A DNA stretch of 42,665 nt from an uncultured bacterium (GCA_903907905.1 CAIVPX010000060.1:1-42665); one strand, 5' to 3'; counted from the stretch's first letter, positions 16,718 through 25,063 are shown. The notes: generated from the sequence alone by a model not told the origin. Numbers and translations: made by a program.

Positions 16718-17584
16718 TCAGTGCGCCTGGGCGTCGAAGCTCAGGACGCCATCCGGCTTGGTTGCCCACAGTCGCCAGCCCCCGTCTTGTTGCCGGGCGT
16801 GCAACTGGAGCGTTTCGCCGCAGAACATGGGGGCCACGTTGCGGCTGGCGACTTCCATCGGCTCGCGACCGCTTGCTTCGCGAAACATCTCGAGCAGGAA
16901 CATCGCGGGGATGGTGCCGTTGACCACTAGCGCCGGGTAGCCCTCGACCTCGGTGGTGTAGCGGTGGTCATAGTGAATGCGGTGCGGATTGTCGGTCATG
17001 GCCGAGTAGCGAAAGAGCAGCGCTTCGTCGACGGTGAGCACGCGAATCGCTTCGCTTGCCGGGGTGGTCGCAGGCTGGGCACCCGCACCCGCCCCGACGC
17101 TCGTACCGGGGCCCGAGCCCGGGTCGGCCGACGTAGCCGCCTCGCGCAGCAGGTAATCCTGCTCCTCGATCAAGACCGGTTGTGCGCTCGACTCGCCAAA
17201 AATGCGATGTTCGATCGTAACCACCGCAAAGCGCCCGGAGCGTCCGGTCTTTTCCTGGACGCGGGTTCTGCGCGTTTCGCGACGAAGCGATTCACCGATC
17301 AGGATTTCGCCCGGAAACCTTGCCCTGCGTCCCCCGATCATCAGCCGCGGCAGGCCCAGGTCGGGCAGATCGGCTCCCAGGCCCGGTGCGCCGTCTAGGC
17401 GCAACTCGGACTGCCGGGTGGGCGTGTTGAAGAGCAGGGGGTGCCAGCCGTGCGGCAGGCGATCACCCTGACGAAACAGTGCCGGGTCATGGTCGAGCAG
17501 CGCGGCCAGTCGCCTGACGAGTGCAAGCGAGCACACATCGTCGGCGAGCAGCAGCCCGTCGGGTTCAGTGCGGGACGGATTCAT
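16718..17584 (-). CDS. HTD2/mesaconyl-C4-CoA hydratase-like hotdog protein
   Basis: A 288-residue protein of the family including mesaconyl-C4-CoA hydratase, 3-methylfumaryl-CoA hydratase and fungal HTD2. The C-terminal half carries the hydratase signature with D198, N199 and H204 (M-T-D-N-P-H-R-I-H-Y-D), followed by an A-L-V-V-N-G turn and a P-M-F-C-G-E strand. The N-terminal half is a degenerate hotdog. A Gly/Ala/Pro-rich linker of about 30 residues joins the halves. I chose the ATG at 17584, which has GGAG eight bases upstream, over a GTG at 17617 that would overlap the preceding stop. It follows the thiolase-like gene in cluster A and probably hydrates an unsaturated, branched or dicarboxylic acyl-CoA. 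Confidence 0.8.
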   Translation of the reverse strand: MNPSRTEPDGLLLADDVCSLALVRRLAALLDHDPALFRQGDRLPHGWHPLLFNTPTRQSELRLDGAPGLGADLPDLGLPRLMIGGRRARFPGEILIGESLRRETRRTRVQEKTGRSGRFAVVTIEHRIFGESSAQPVLIEEQDYLLREAATSADPGSGPGTSVGAGAGAQPATTPASEAIRVLTVDEALLFRYSAMTDNPHRIHYDHRYTTEVEGYPALVVNGTIPAMFLLEMFREASGREPMEVASRNVAPMFCGETLQLHARQQDGGWRLWATKPDGVLSFDAQAH

Positions 17585-17613
17585 GGGCAGGGCTCCAGCA
17601 GATATCGAAGGCG

Positions 17614-19083
17614 TCACGCGACGATCTCGTGACCGTTGACGCGGACCGTTCGGCCGATGAACTCTTCATCGGCGCTCATGCGCGCGACCAAGGCCGGGTC
17701 TTCGCTCGTGGCCATGGCACGCGCACCCTGAGGGGTGTCCAGAAGCATGACGCCGCGAGGCGCCTGGTCGCGGCCATAGAGCACGGTGTAGCCGGCCACG
17801 CGCGCATCGCCTGTGTGGGTGTCGAGCACCTCTTTAACCGCGACCTCACGGGCCACACTGTCGCTCAGGTCAAGGTTGACGAACGGCCGAGCGGGGCGCT
17901 GGCTTGACCACAGACCAAAGCCCTGCTTGGTGAGCACGCCGGAGACCGAGGACACCAGGGCATGGCGCCCCCTCCCCGCTCGAAGCAGTTCAGCAGTCCG
18001 GCAGGTGGATTGCAGCACATAGTTGTTGTAAGGGCCGCCTGCGAAGGGCATGCCACCCGTGACCGTGAGCGGGCGCTCAAGCGACAGGCCAAGCGCTGCG
18101 GCATAGGTCTGGATGGCGATCGGAAAACAACTGTAGAAATCGACGAGATCAAGGTCGCCGGCGTTGAGCCCTGCTGCGGCCAGCGCGCTCTGGCCCGTAA
18201 TGGCCGCGCCCGGGCAGGCGTGAAGCTGGGCGCGTGCCGACACCGCCACCATATGGTTGGATTCGGTACTGGCGAGCGCGTACACCCGCCGATGTGCGGC
18301 GATACCGAGCTCATCGGCGCGTGCCTCGGAACACAGCAATAGCGCCGACGCCTGGTCAACGTTCCAGGTGGAGCAGTGATGGCGGGTGTACGGAAACGCC
18401 TGCATCGGGTTGCGCTCGGAGGCCTCGCGAATCTGCGCGGCCGGCACCAGCGAGCGGTTCCAGGCATGCGGGTTGTCGACCGCCACCCGGCTGAACCGTT
18501 CCCAGAGGGTGGCCAGGCGGTCGCGGTGCTCGGGCACTGACCATCCCTGCGAGGCGCGCCAGGCGCTCTCGAGGATGGCGTAGAGCCCTACCGGCATTTT
18601 CATACCTGCGCGTCGTTCGACCGAATGGCGCAACTCTTCCTTGGGGGCGAGCAACTCGTCAGGTTCGTCGTGCTGAGCGCGCTCGTTTGCGCGCTGTCCG
18701 GCAATTTGCGCGCGCAGGATACGGTAGCCGGCGTCCGCGCCTGCAATGAGGGCCGAGTGGATCTCGCCGCGCGCGATGCGCTCGCAGGCATCGCCCAGTA
18801 AGGTTTGCTGGAGGACGCCGACCGTGGACAGCACCGTGCGCGCGCCCGATGCGCCGATGGTGCGTGCGATCTCGCCCGGGGGGTTGGCGTAGGTCCAGCG
18901 GCCACGCGGAACCGCCACCTGCTGCACCCCGGCAAGCGCTTGCGAGGCTCCGCAGTCGGCGCCAGCCTTGCGGACGGCTTCGAGCATAAGGTCCATGGGT
19001 TCGAGCGCGTCTTCGTGACGTGCTTCGCGACGGGTGGTCACGCCAATGCCCACCAGAACCGGTGTGTGCTCAGGCTTTCGCAT
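17614..19083 (-). CDS. Thiolase-like protein with extra C-terminal domain (TLP1-like)
   Basis: A 489-residue thiolase-superfamily protein, longer than a typical 390-residue thiolase. Residues 1-400 show the thiolase fold, including D-F-Y-S-C-F-P and a G-G-(M/P)-F-A-G-G-P loop. The last 80 residues resemble the additional C-terminal domain of thiolase-like protein type 1. The position usually occupied by the nucleophilic cysteine (around 85-92) has no Cys, so classical thiolysis is doubtful. The ATG at 19083 has a strong AGGAGG four bases upstream; the frame is open further upstream but only within the regulator gene. It overlaps the end of the GntR gene by 14 bases, implying coupling. It may act on acyl-CoA carbon-carbon bonds or play a non-thiolytic role. 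Confidence 0.82.
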   Translation of the reverse strand: MRKPEHTPVLVGIGVTTRREARHEDALEPMDLMLEAVRKAGADCGASQALAGVQQVAVPRGRWTYANPPGEIARTIGASGARTVLSTVGVLQQTLLGDACERIARGEIHSALIAGADAGYRILRAQIAGQRANERAQHDEPDELLAPKEELRHSVERRAGMKMPVGLYAILESAWRASQGWSVPEHRDRLATLWERFSRVAVDNPHAWNRSLVPAAQIREASERNPMQAFPYTRHHCSTWNVDQASALLLCSEARADELGIAAHRRVYALASTESNHMVAVSARAQLHACPGAAITGQSALAAAGLNAGDLDLVDFYSCFPIAIQTYAAALGLSLERPLTVTGGMPFAGGPYNNYVLQSTCRTAELLRAGRGRHALVSSVSGVLTKQGFGLWSSQRPARPFVNLDLSDSVAREVAVKEVLDTHTGDARVAGYTVLYGRDQAPRGVMLLDTPQGARAMATSEDPALVARMSADEEFIGRTVRVNGHEIVA

Positions 19084-19891
19084 GCAGCCTCCTGGGGCGT
19101 GCCGGTTTCGGGGCGGCTGCGGCAGACCTACGCCGGCTTGCGTCGCGCTTGCACAGCGCCGCCTTGAGTTCCTCGGCGTAGGCCTGGATGTCGCGCTCGG
19201 CCCGCCGCCTGGCGGCGTCGGCATCCTGCACCTCGATGGCCGCCAGAATTCGGCGATGGGCCCGCGTGACGAGCAGGCGTACCGAATCGGAGGCGAAGTT
19301 TTCGATGCGTGAGGCCTCGAACATCAGGTCGGAAATGGACCCAGCGAAGGCCCGTAACAGGTCGTTATGGCAGGCACGGGCAAGCGCAGCATGCCAGCGT
19401 ACGTTTTCGGCGAGAAAGGCCGGGACATCGCGCTCGGCCGCCTGATCGAGTCGCACGGCGATCTGCTTGAGTTCGAGCAGGTCATCCTCGGTCCGATGGC
19501 GGGCGGCGAGGGCGGCCACCATGGGTTCCAATGCCTGCCGGGCTTCGACCAGCGCCTGCAGGGACACACTATGGCCGCGAGCAAACAGACCGATGTGCTG
19601 GGCGAGCAGCGAGTCGGTGGGTTCGGTCACGACAGATCCGCCGTAGCGGCCCAGTCGGGTCTGGACCAGCCCGCGCATTTCGAGAATGCGCAGGGCCTGC
19701 CGCACCGATCCACGTCCCAGCCCGGTAGACGCAGCGAGCTCGCGCTCAGCGGGCAGCGTGCTGCCCGTGGGCCACGCGCCGGAGAAAATCTGCGCTTGGA
19801 GGCGGGCGGCTAGCACCTCGCTCGAGCGCTGGACGGCGATCGGACCGAGTAGGTCGAAGGCGGTTCCGGTCGAAGACAAAGCGGTACTCAT
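19070..19891 (-). CDS. GntR family regulator, FadR subfamily (FCD domain)
   Basis: A 273-residue regulator. The winged helix (about 22-90) has L-P-(A)-E-R-E-L-A recognition spacing, R-G-S-V-R-Q-A-L-R-I-L-E and G-L-V-Q-T-R. The all-helical FCD effector domain (about 95-235) has E-A-R-Q-A-L-E-P, N-V-R-W-H and conserved R/H positions for metal or carboxylate binding. A basic Lys/Arg tail ends the protein. It is first in cluster A and overlaps the thiolase-like gene. The family usually represses catabolic operons and is released by a small organic acid. Overlapping inverted repeats lie 20-50 bases upstream, so autoregulation is likely (inference). Confidence 0.92.
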   Translation of the reverse strand: MSTALSSTGTAFDLLGPIAVQRSSEVLAARLQAQIFSGAWPTGSTLPAERELAASTGLGRGSVRQALRILEMRGLVQTRLGRYGGSVVTEPTDSLLAQHIGLFARGHSVSLQALVEARQALEPMVAALAARHRTEDDLLELKQIAVRLDQAAERDVPAFLAENVRWHAALARACHNDLLRAFAGSISDLMFEASRIENFASDSVRLLVTRAHRRILAAIEVQDADAARRRAERDIQAYAEELKAALCKRDASRRRSAAAAPKPARPRRLHAKA

Positions 19892-19910
19892 CCGGCGATG
19901 ATACGCCGAT

Positions 19911-19941
19911 ATCCATCAATCCATGTAATGGATCGACCATT
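19911..19941 (-). promoter_or_regulatory. Candidate GntR operator: overlapping inverted repeats
   Basis: ATCCATGTAATGGAT (19919-19933) is a perfect 6-base inverted repeat around a 3-base centre. AATGG-ATCGA-CCATT (19927-19941) is a second perfect inverted repeat sharing one arm. A further direct copy of ATCCAT lies at 19911-19916. The site is 20-50 bases upstream of the GntR start, where a repressor could block transcription of cluster A. The regulator assignment is inference. Confidence 0.6.
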
Positions 19942-20037
19942 AAACAACTCAAGCGCGTCGATTCGACCGCGCCCGGGAGGACCGCCAGGGCTGAGGCAGT
20001 CGGATCAGGAAAACGCTCGCCCGGTGCGGGGCCAGCA

Positions 20038-21243
20038 TTACGGGTCCGGCAAGGTCTGCCAGCCGAAAAAGTAGGGTGTCATGCGAAGGTCATGCAGCAG
20101 ACCGCCCTCTTCGGGTCGGGCGCTCAGCCGTTCGTAATCGCGGGGCCCGAGCGGCTGAATTCGGCCCGCGTCGCGGTTGCGGCTGAAGACACCGTTGCGC
20201 CACTGCCAGACTTCGTCGAGCTTGCCCTCGAAACTGTAGCCCTCGGGGCTTTCGGCGTAGAAGTCGGCGAAGCGCCCTCGGCCGAGGTAGATCGCATTGG
20301 ACCCTTCGTAGCCCGATCGAAGACGGCTTGCCGGGTCATCGTTTGCGAGGTAGGCCCAGTCGCCGGGAATGAAATTTCGCGGTGGTACGCCCCGGATCAG
20401 TCCCAGTAACTTGCCGCTGCGCAAGCCCGCCCCCGGATCGAAATCCGCTTCGAAGGACCATGCCTGCGGGGGCTCGATGTCCATCAGCGGTTCACGGTCA
20501 CGTAGCAGGCGTGCCAGGGCAAGCCCGGCTTTGACAGGGTCATTCAGCACGCGGCGGTAATAATCCATCACGCCGTGCGCGAAGCTGATCTTGCTGGCGG
20601 TGTAGCAGCCAAAGGCGTACAGGCCCTCGTTGGTAAATGTGTCGCGCAGCGCCAACTCTGTCTGTGACAGGGCGAGCGGCGTCCCGTCTCGCCATTGGTT
20701 TGCGTTCCATCTTGCCGGCTCGCCATCGGGAAATTGCCAGTTGCGTCGCTCGAGCCACGCGACGATGTTCTGCCGCAGGCCAAGATGCTCGCGCAGCGCC
20801 CGAAGATCGCAGGCTGCTCCGCTCATTGTGGTGGTCCGGCCCGACTGCAGCATCGCCAGCAAAATCTCCTTGCGTGAGACGGTCTGCACCCGTGTGATTC
20901 GACGCGCGGGCGATGGTTGCTGCACGAGTTCGTCACGGATCCGAAATCGCGGATTGCGCGACAGCGCGAGCGTGTCGGTGTCGTCAGGGAGGGTGTCGAG
21001 GGTGTAGGCGATCCGGCCGTCAGGCAGGTCGGTGCGCACGACCCAGTCACGATCGATATCCAATTCAATCAGCAGTGCGGTCATCGCGTTGCGGAGAACC
21101 TCGACCCGCGGCGCGGGGCAATCAAAGACCAAGCCTTGAGGGCCTGATCCTTCGAGGGCGCGGTCCTCAGCTGGCCACGCGAACGCGGCAGGGGTCAGGC
21201 CGAGGCTCAGACAAAGCCAAGCCACCAGAACGGTTCGATTCAC
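20038..21243 (-). CDS. Secreted Tgl-type transglutaminase-like protein
   Basis: About 401 residues with a cleavable signal peptide (hydrophobic core about 4-20, cut near A-F-A). The C-terminal half aligns by eye with Bacillus spore transglutaminase Tgl: a helix with L-R-x-N-I-V-A, the core Y-A-F-G-C-Y-T-A with C213, a G-D-W-A-Y-L-A-N strand, and an E-G-S-N-A-I-Y-L-G strand with E313. Tgl crosslinks Gln and Lys side chains through this Cys. The Glu before the Cys in Tgl is Gly212 here, and the later Glu seems shifted by two residues. I chose the GTG at 21243 (GGAG nine bases upstream) because it places the signal peptide at the N-terminus; the frame is open further upstream. The first 130 mature residues are unrecognised. 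It is divergent from the cytochrome gene. Confidence 0.6.
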   Translation of the reverse strand: MNRTVLVAWLCLSLGLTPAAFAWPAEDRALEGSGPQGLVFDCPAPRVEVLRNAMTALLIELDIDRDWVVRTDLPDGRIAYTLDTLPDDTDTLALSRNPRFRIRDELVQQPSPARRITRVQTVSRKEILLAMLQSGRTTTMSGAACDLRALREHLGLRQNIVAWLERRNWQFPDGEPARWNANQWRDGTPLALSQTELALRDTFTNEGLYAFGCYTASKISFAHGVMDYYRRVLNDPVKAGLALARLLRDREPLMDIEPPQAWSFEADFDPGAGLRSGKLLGLIRGVPPRNFIPGDWAYLANDDPASRLRSGYEGSNAIYLGRGRFADFYAESPEGYSFEGKLDEVWQWRNGVFSRNRDAGRIQPLGPRDYERLSARPEEGGLLHDLRMTPYFFGWQTLPDP

Positions 21244-21306
21244 GGCAGGGCGCTCCGTAGGGAAGGCTGATGCTCGGTTGTGCGACGTGGCGGGTCCTTG
21301 ATCCCG

Positions 21307-21322
21307 ACGAAACATTGTTCGT
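21307..21322. promoter_or_regulatory. Imperfect palindrome in the divergent intergenic region
   Basis: ACGAA-ACATTG-TTCGT has perfect 5-base arms and sits in the 191-base region (21244-21434) between the divergent transglutaminase-like and cytochrome genes. It could be an operator for either gene. No clear -35/-10 pair was found here, and the rest of the stretch shows nothing I recognise. Confidence 0.25.
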
Positions 21323-21434
21323 GATGACCCTGGCATCGTTGCAGGGCATCGACATGGAGCTGATCCAGGGCAAAGCGTCGGGTAAGCGTCGCGCCATGCT
21401 TTCCGTCCATATCGCTGAGACGAGGAGCTCAACC

Positions 21435-21893
21435 ATGCTGAACTGTTCCGGCGCCCGCCCATTACGCGCGCTCAGGCCGCTGTCCATGCTGATCGTTGCG
21501 GCCTGTTGGGTCGGCGCGAACGTAGCCCATGCGCAATCGGGTGGCTTCGACTACGGTCGCGCCGAATACATGAGCAACTGCTCTGGTTGCCACGGCGCCT
21601 CGGGGGTCGGTGACGGACACTTCCGTCAGTTTCTCAACCGTGCGCCGGCCGATCTCACGGCGCTCTCACGGAACAACGGCGGGGTGTTTCCGGCGCAGCG
21701 ACTCTTTGAAGTGATTGATGGCCGGCAGACGATCTCGACGCACGGCGCACCGGGCGAAATGCCGATCTGGGGGGCGAGCTACGCGATCCAGTCACGGCGC
21801 GACCCGGCGGCGGCTGGGATTGCTACCGAGTCGTATGTCAGGAGCCGGATCGCCCTGCTGGTGGATTATCTGTACCGGATTCAGCGCAACTGA
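21435..21893 (+). CDS. Small periplasmic c-type cytochrome
   Basis: A 152-residue protein with a signal peptide (hydrophobic about 16-32, cleavage after A-H-A) and a single haem-binding C-S-G-C-H motif at residues 49-53. M109 in G-E-M-P-I-W-G is the likely distal ligand. This is a monohaem class I cytochrome c for periplasmic electron transfer. The ATG at 21435 has GAGGAG eight bases upstream and puts the signal peptide first; upstream in-frame codons give no plausible leader. Its 3' end overlaps the convergent MaoC gene by 13 bases. Its electron partner is not evident in the window. Confidence 0.88.
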   Translation: MLNCSGARPLRALRPLSMLIVAACWVGANVAHAQSGGFDYGRAEYMSNCSGCHGASGVGDGHFRQFLNRAPADLTALSRNNGGVFPAQRLFEVIDGRQTISTHGAPGEMPIWGASYAIQSRRDPAAAGIATESYVRSRIALLVDYLYRIQRN

Positions 21894-22333
21894 CCGACCG
21901 CTGCAGCGCCCCCCCAGCGCAGCTCGGTGCTCGCCTGGGCAATCAGCCGTTCGCCCGCGTGGAGGCGCTGGGCCACGCGCACGATCCAGCCTGCCGACTC
22001 GGCGGCGTTCAACTCGGTGACCTCGCCTGAGATTCGCAGGCAATCGCCCGCGAAGGCCATCGATTTCATCTGCAACTGCAGTCGCGACAGAAACGCGCCT
22101 GGCCCGGCCCAGTCGGTGGCCACGCGCGCGAACATCGCGCCGTAGACCTGCCCGTCGATGACCGGCGCAGGCAGGCCCTTGCTCTGCGCGTAGCGGTGGT
22201 CGTAATGCAGTCGGTGCCAGTCCCAGGTGGCAGCCCCGTAGGCCATGAGGTCCACCTCCGTGAACTGCCGTTCGTAGCGGGGCAGTGCCTCGCCGACTTG
22301 CAGCGTTGCGGGGTCAAGGGTAGGACGCGGCAT
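21881..22333 (-). CDS. MaoC-like hydratase, catalytic hotdog subunit
   Basis: A 150-residue single hotdog with the hydratase signature (D38 and H43 in W-D-W-H-R-L-H-Y-D) and a following P-V-I-D-G-Q loop. The catalytic Asp/His pair looks intact. It overlaps the preceding 170-residue hotdog gene by 20 bases, an arrangement typical of two-subunit enoyl-CoA hydratases in which one chain carries the catalytic residues and the other stabilises the acyl pocket. It ends the minus-strand operon that starts at 24968. The physiological substrate is unknown. Confidence 0.83.
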   Translation of the reverse strand: MPRPTLDPATLQVGEALPRYERQFTEVDLMAYGAATWDWHRLHYDHRYAQSKGLPAPVIDGQVYGAMFARVATDWAGPGAFLSRLQLQMKSMAFAGDCLRISGEVTELNAAESAGWIVRVAQRLHAGERLIAQASTELRWGGAAAVGQLR

Positions 22334-22826
22334 CGGGATTCACCGGCTGAAAGACCATGGTTTCCCGGTTGATGGCGACGAGTTCGCCCCGGGCGTCGGT
22401 GTAGCTTGCGACCGACTGCACGAAGAGTTGCGAGCCTCCCCGCGAGGAGGGTTTTTCGGTCAGGCTCTCAAGGGTCCAGGTGACCGAGATGACATCGCTC
22501 GCGAGCACCGGTCGCATGAACTGGTAGTCGTTGGCCGCACGGATCATTCGGCAGTGGGGCAGCGGCAGGTGCCAGTCGTGGCCGATGTAGCCGTCGGCAT
22601 CGGGTCGCTGGTGGGCGTACTGGCAGCTTTCGCAGATCAGCGTCGGGGGGGCGACGATGTCGGCGTGCCCCGCCTCGAGCGCACCGGCCTCGTCGAGATA
22701 CATCGGGTTGTCGTCATCGAGCGCCAGGGCAAAATAGCGAATGGAGGCCCGCCCCAGGGCTTCGCGGCCGGGGTAGTGGGCCTCACGTCCGACCCAGGAT
22801 CGAAGTTCGTCGGTGAGCAGTGTCAT
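22314..22826 (-). CDS. FAS1-like dehydratase-domain hotdog, partner subunit
   Basis: A 170-residue hotdog of the MaoC N-terminal (FAS1-like dehydratase) type. D-D-D-N-P-M-Y has Tyr replacing the catalytic His, so this chain is probably the non-catalytic partner of the overlapping downstream MaoC protein. Two Cys sit close together in I-C-E-S-C-Q. The start is uncertain: ATG at 22826 or GTG at 22832, neither with a strong ribosome-binding site; translation may be coupled to the triple-RidA gene, which ends 14 bases upstream of the ATG. Confidence 0.8.
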   Translation of the reverse strand: MTLLTDELRSWVGREAHYPGREALGRASIRYFALALDDDNPMYLDEAGALEAGHADIVAPPTLICESCQYAHQRPDADGYIGHDWHLPLPHCRMIRAANDYQFMRPVLASDVISVTWTLESLTEKPSSRGGSQLFVQSVASYTDARGELVAINRETMVFQPVNPDAASYP

Positions 22827-22839
22827 GGTCACTTGGGGC

Positions 22840-24006
22840 TCAGTCCTCGAGCAAGGCTGTGGCGTCGATCTCGATTTTCATGTTCGATTTCAGCAGCGCC
22901 TCGCAGACCAGCCCGGTGGCCGCAGGGTAGGGCTGTGGCAGCAGTCGGGTGCGCACCCCGCCCACGTCGCGGTAGCGTTCCAGCGCCGAACTCGGGATGT
23001 ACTCGATGGTCTTGACCAGGTTGCCGAGGTCGCCCCCTGCGCAGTGAAGAATCTGTTCCAGCAAGCCGAAGGTGTACGCCGACTGGGCCACCACGTCGTC
23101 CGCGTGCTGCAGAACGCCGTTGGCGGGGTCGACGGCACCGTGCCCCGAGATGAAGAGCATCTTGCCCGCACGGACGGCGGGGCTGTAGGTAAGGGTGTCG
23201 TAGTGCTGCCAGCCCGGATTGACGCACTGCAGTCTGTCCCGGCTGGCGATGAGATCAATCTGGATCAGCGTACGCGGATCGATCAGCCGGGGCATGATGA
23301 TCCCGGTCGCAGCGGGGAAGACGGGCCCCAGTCGCTGGCGTCTGACACCGGCTGTCTGCCGGTAGGCGTCCACCGCCTGAGGCGTGAGGTAGTCGACCGT
23401 CTTGACGACCTGGTTCAGGCTCAGGCCCATCGGTGATAGCAGGGATGCCGCCTTGTCGAAGATGGCCTGCAGTTGTCCGACCACATCGCCGGGCGCGATG
23501 ACCTGTCCCTGCGCATCGATGGGCAGAAGGGACGGCAGGAATACCAGCCCGGCGCTCTCGCTGGCGGGCGACCGGCCCGCGCGAGCCAGTGCGCCGGGCG
23601 GTGCGGCCGTGATCTCGAGTTCGATGAAGGCTTCGGGACGCAGCAGGCTGGTGACTGGCACCGTATTCACGGTGGGCTGGTGCGAACCGAAGACCTCGGC
23701 CCTCACCTGAGCCGCCTCGGCGTAGCACTCGATGCCCTCAGGCCGCAGGTACTCGACGACGCGCACCACATCGGCGAAACCCAGCCCCGCGCCCTCGAGA
23801 ATGGCGCCGATCTTGCTGTAGGCGGTTCGGCACTGATCGGTCATTGAGCCCCTGACGACCACTTTTTTCGCCTGCGGGTCAAACTCGGAGGCGGTATGTC
23901 CCGACAGGTAGGCGCCGCCCTGCGGCGTCCTGAGCCCCAGCGAAAACGAGTACCGAGAATAGTCGAACCACGGAAACTGCTTCGGGTGAATGGCGGTCGA
24001 TCTCAA
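22840..24006 (-). CDS. Triple-domain RidA (YjgF/YER057c/UK114) family protein
   Basis: A 388-residue protein of three consecutive RidA-like domains (about 1-134, 135-258, 259-388), each ending in a strand pattern like the P-A-R region of RidA. Typical RidA proteins are single domains of 130 residues forming trimers, so this looks like a covalently linked pseudo-trimer. The arginine essential for imine deamination is absent in all three (V113, A233 and A363 at the aligned positions), so enamine/imine deaminase activity is unlikely. The TTG start at 24006 is supported by AAGGAG six bases upstream; no ATG lies nearby. It sits between the PEP-mutase-family gene and the split hydratase, suggesting action on a pathway intermediate. 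Confidence 0.88.
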   Translation of the reverse strand: MRSTAIHPKQFPWFDYSRYSFSLGLRTPQGGAYLSGHTASEFDPQAKKVVVRGSMTDQCRTAYSKIGAILEGAGLGFADVVRVVEYLRPEGIECYAEAAQVRAEVFGSHQPTVNTVPVTSLLRPEAFIELEITAAPPGALARAGRSPASESAGLVFLPSLLPIDAQGQVIAPGDVVGQLQAIFDKAASLLSPMGLSLNQVVKTVDYLTPQAVDAYRQTAGVRRQRLGPVFPAATGIIMPRLIDPRTLIQIDLIASRDRLQCVNPGWQHYDTLTYSPAVRAGKMLFISGHGAVDPANGVLQHADDVVAQSAYTFGLLEQILHCAGGDLGNLVKTIEYIPSSALERYRDVGGVRTRLLPQPYPAATGLVCEALLKSNMKIEIDATALLED

Positions 24007-24089
24007 TCGGGACTCCTTGACTGCGGGCGGTTCGGAGGGTCAGTTGACGCGGGGGGCGGTTGGCTGCAGGGTCAGGCGGGGGGGGGCGG

Positions 24090-24968
24090 TCAGGAGTCTG
24101 AACCGCCCAGAAAGCGGTGAGTGTGCGCCCGGTAGCGGGGTACATCCAGCAAGCGATCGATGAGGGCAGCCGAGGCTGCGCCCGGCAACTTGGCCGGTAG
24201 CGTGCCCTCGAGGACCGAGCGCATCGCGTCGTAGAGCGCCTGAAGCGCGACGTTGAACACCTGATGTCCCGCACTCCACAGCCTGACCCGTTGAGAGGCC
24301 AGATAGCGGGGATCGGCGAGATCGCCGCTCGCGCCGCCGAGGACGATGGGCAGGCGGGTGGCCGCCGCAATTTTTTCCAGATCGGTACGCGCCTTGAGCG
24401 CGGGGATGAAGAGCGCATCGACGCCGGCTTGCTCGAAGGCCTTAAATCGTGCCACCGCGTCGTCGATGCCCGTGATGGCCGCAGCACCGGTTCGCCCCAT
24501 CACAATGAGATCTGAGGCGCCGCGCGCCTCAACGGCCGCTGCGATCTTGGCGGTTGACTCATCCCGGCTCAGCAGGCTCGGCGATTCGGAAGGCCCATAG
24601 GGGCGGGGCAGAAGCGTGTCCTCGATCTGGACGGCCGCCGCGCCCGCCCGATCGAGTGCTTCCACGGTTCGCATCACACTGAGTGCATTGCCAAAACCGT
24701 GATCGCAGTCGACAAGGATTGGAACCGTGCTCACCCGGGCGCAGCGTTCAACCTGTTGTGCGAGTTCAGTCAGGGTCGTGAGAATGAGGTCGGGCGCGGC
24801 GAGCAGCACGTGCGAGACCAGCGAGCCCCCCATCAGCGCGGCCTCGTAGCCGAGGTCGTCGGCGATGCGGGCCGACAGCGGATCGAATACCGACCCCATC
24901 ATGACGCATCGGTCTGCCTGAAGAGTGGCGCGCATTCGAGCGCGGGTCGCGGCGCGCGGGTCGGTCAT
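24090..24968 (-). CDS. Isocitrate lyase/PEP mutase family lyase or decarboxylase
   Basis: A 292-residue TIM-barrel protein of the PEP mutase/isocitrate lyase superfamily. The metal and substrate site is seen as D87-x-D89 followed by H-G-F-G and E116 in Q-I-E-D, with the A-L-M-G-G-S loop near 44-49. The K-(K/R)-C-G-H motif that carries the catalytic Cys of true isocitrate and methylisocitrate lyases is replaced by P-R-P-Y-G, so it is more like oxaloacetate decarboxylases or other alpha-oxoacid lyases of the superfamily. The ATG at 24968 follows AGGA by six bases. It is first in its operon, divergent from the TctC gene at 25127, and probably cleaves a 2-oxo or hydroxy acid. Confidence 0.82.
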   Translation of the reverse strand: MTDPRAATRARMRATLQADRCVMMGSVFDPLSARIADDLGYEAALMGGSLVSHVLLAAPDLILTTLTELAQQVERCARVSTVPILVDCDHGFGNALSVMRTVEALDRAGAAAVQIEDTLLPRPYGPSESPSLLSRDESTAKIAAAVEARGASDLIVMGRTGAAAITGIDDAVARFKAFEQAGVDALFIPALKARTDLEKIAAATRLPIVLGGASGDLADPRYLASQRVRLWSAGHQVFNVALQALYDAMRSVLEGTLPAKLPGAASAALIDRLLDVPRYRAHTHRFLGGSDS

Positions 24969-25063
24969 CGAAGTTCCTAGGGGGTGACTGGTCGATGCTA
25001 AACGATGCCCTGCGGTGCAACAAGGCGGCGTCCCGCAATCAGCGTTTCGCAATCCGACGGGCG

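Noticed and set aside
20008-20036. Minus-strand hairpin and T-run after the transglutaminase-like gene
   Set aside because: The stem is only four base pairs and the T-run is six bases away, too weak to call a terminator.
21270-21434. Upstream extension of the cytochrome gene
   Set aside because: It would place 55 unconserved residues before the signal peptide; the ATG at 21435 has a better ribosome-binding site.
21244-21462. Upstream extension of the transglutaminase-like gene
   Set aside because: It would bury the signal peptide internally; the GTG at 21243 places it at the N-terminus with GGAG upstream.
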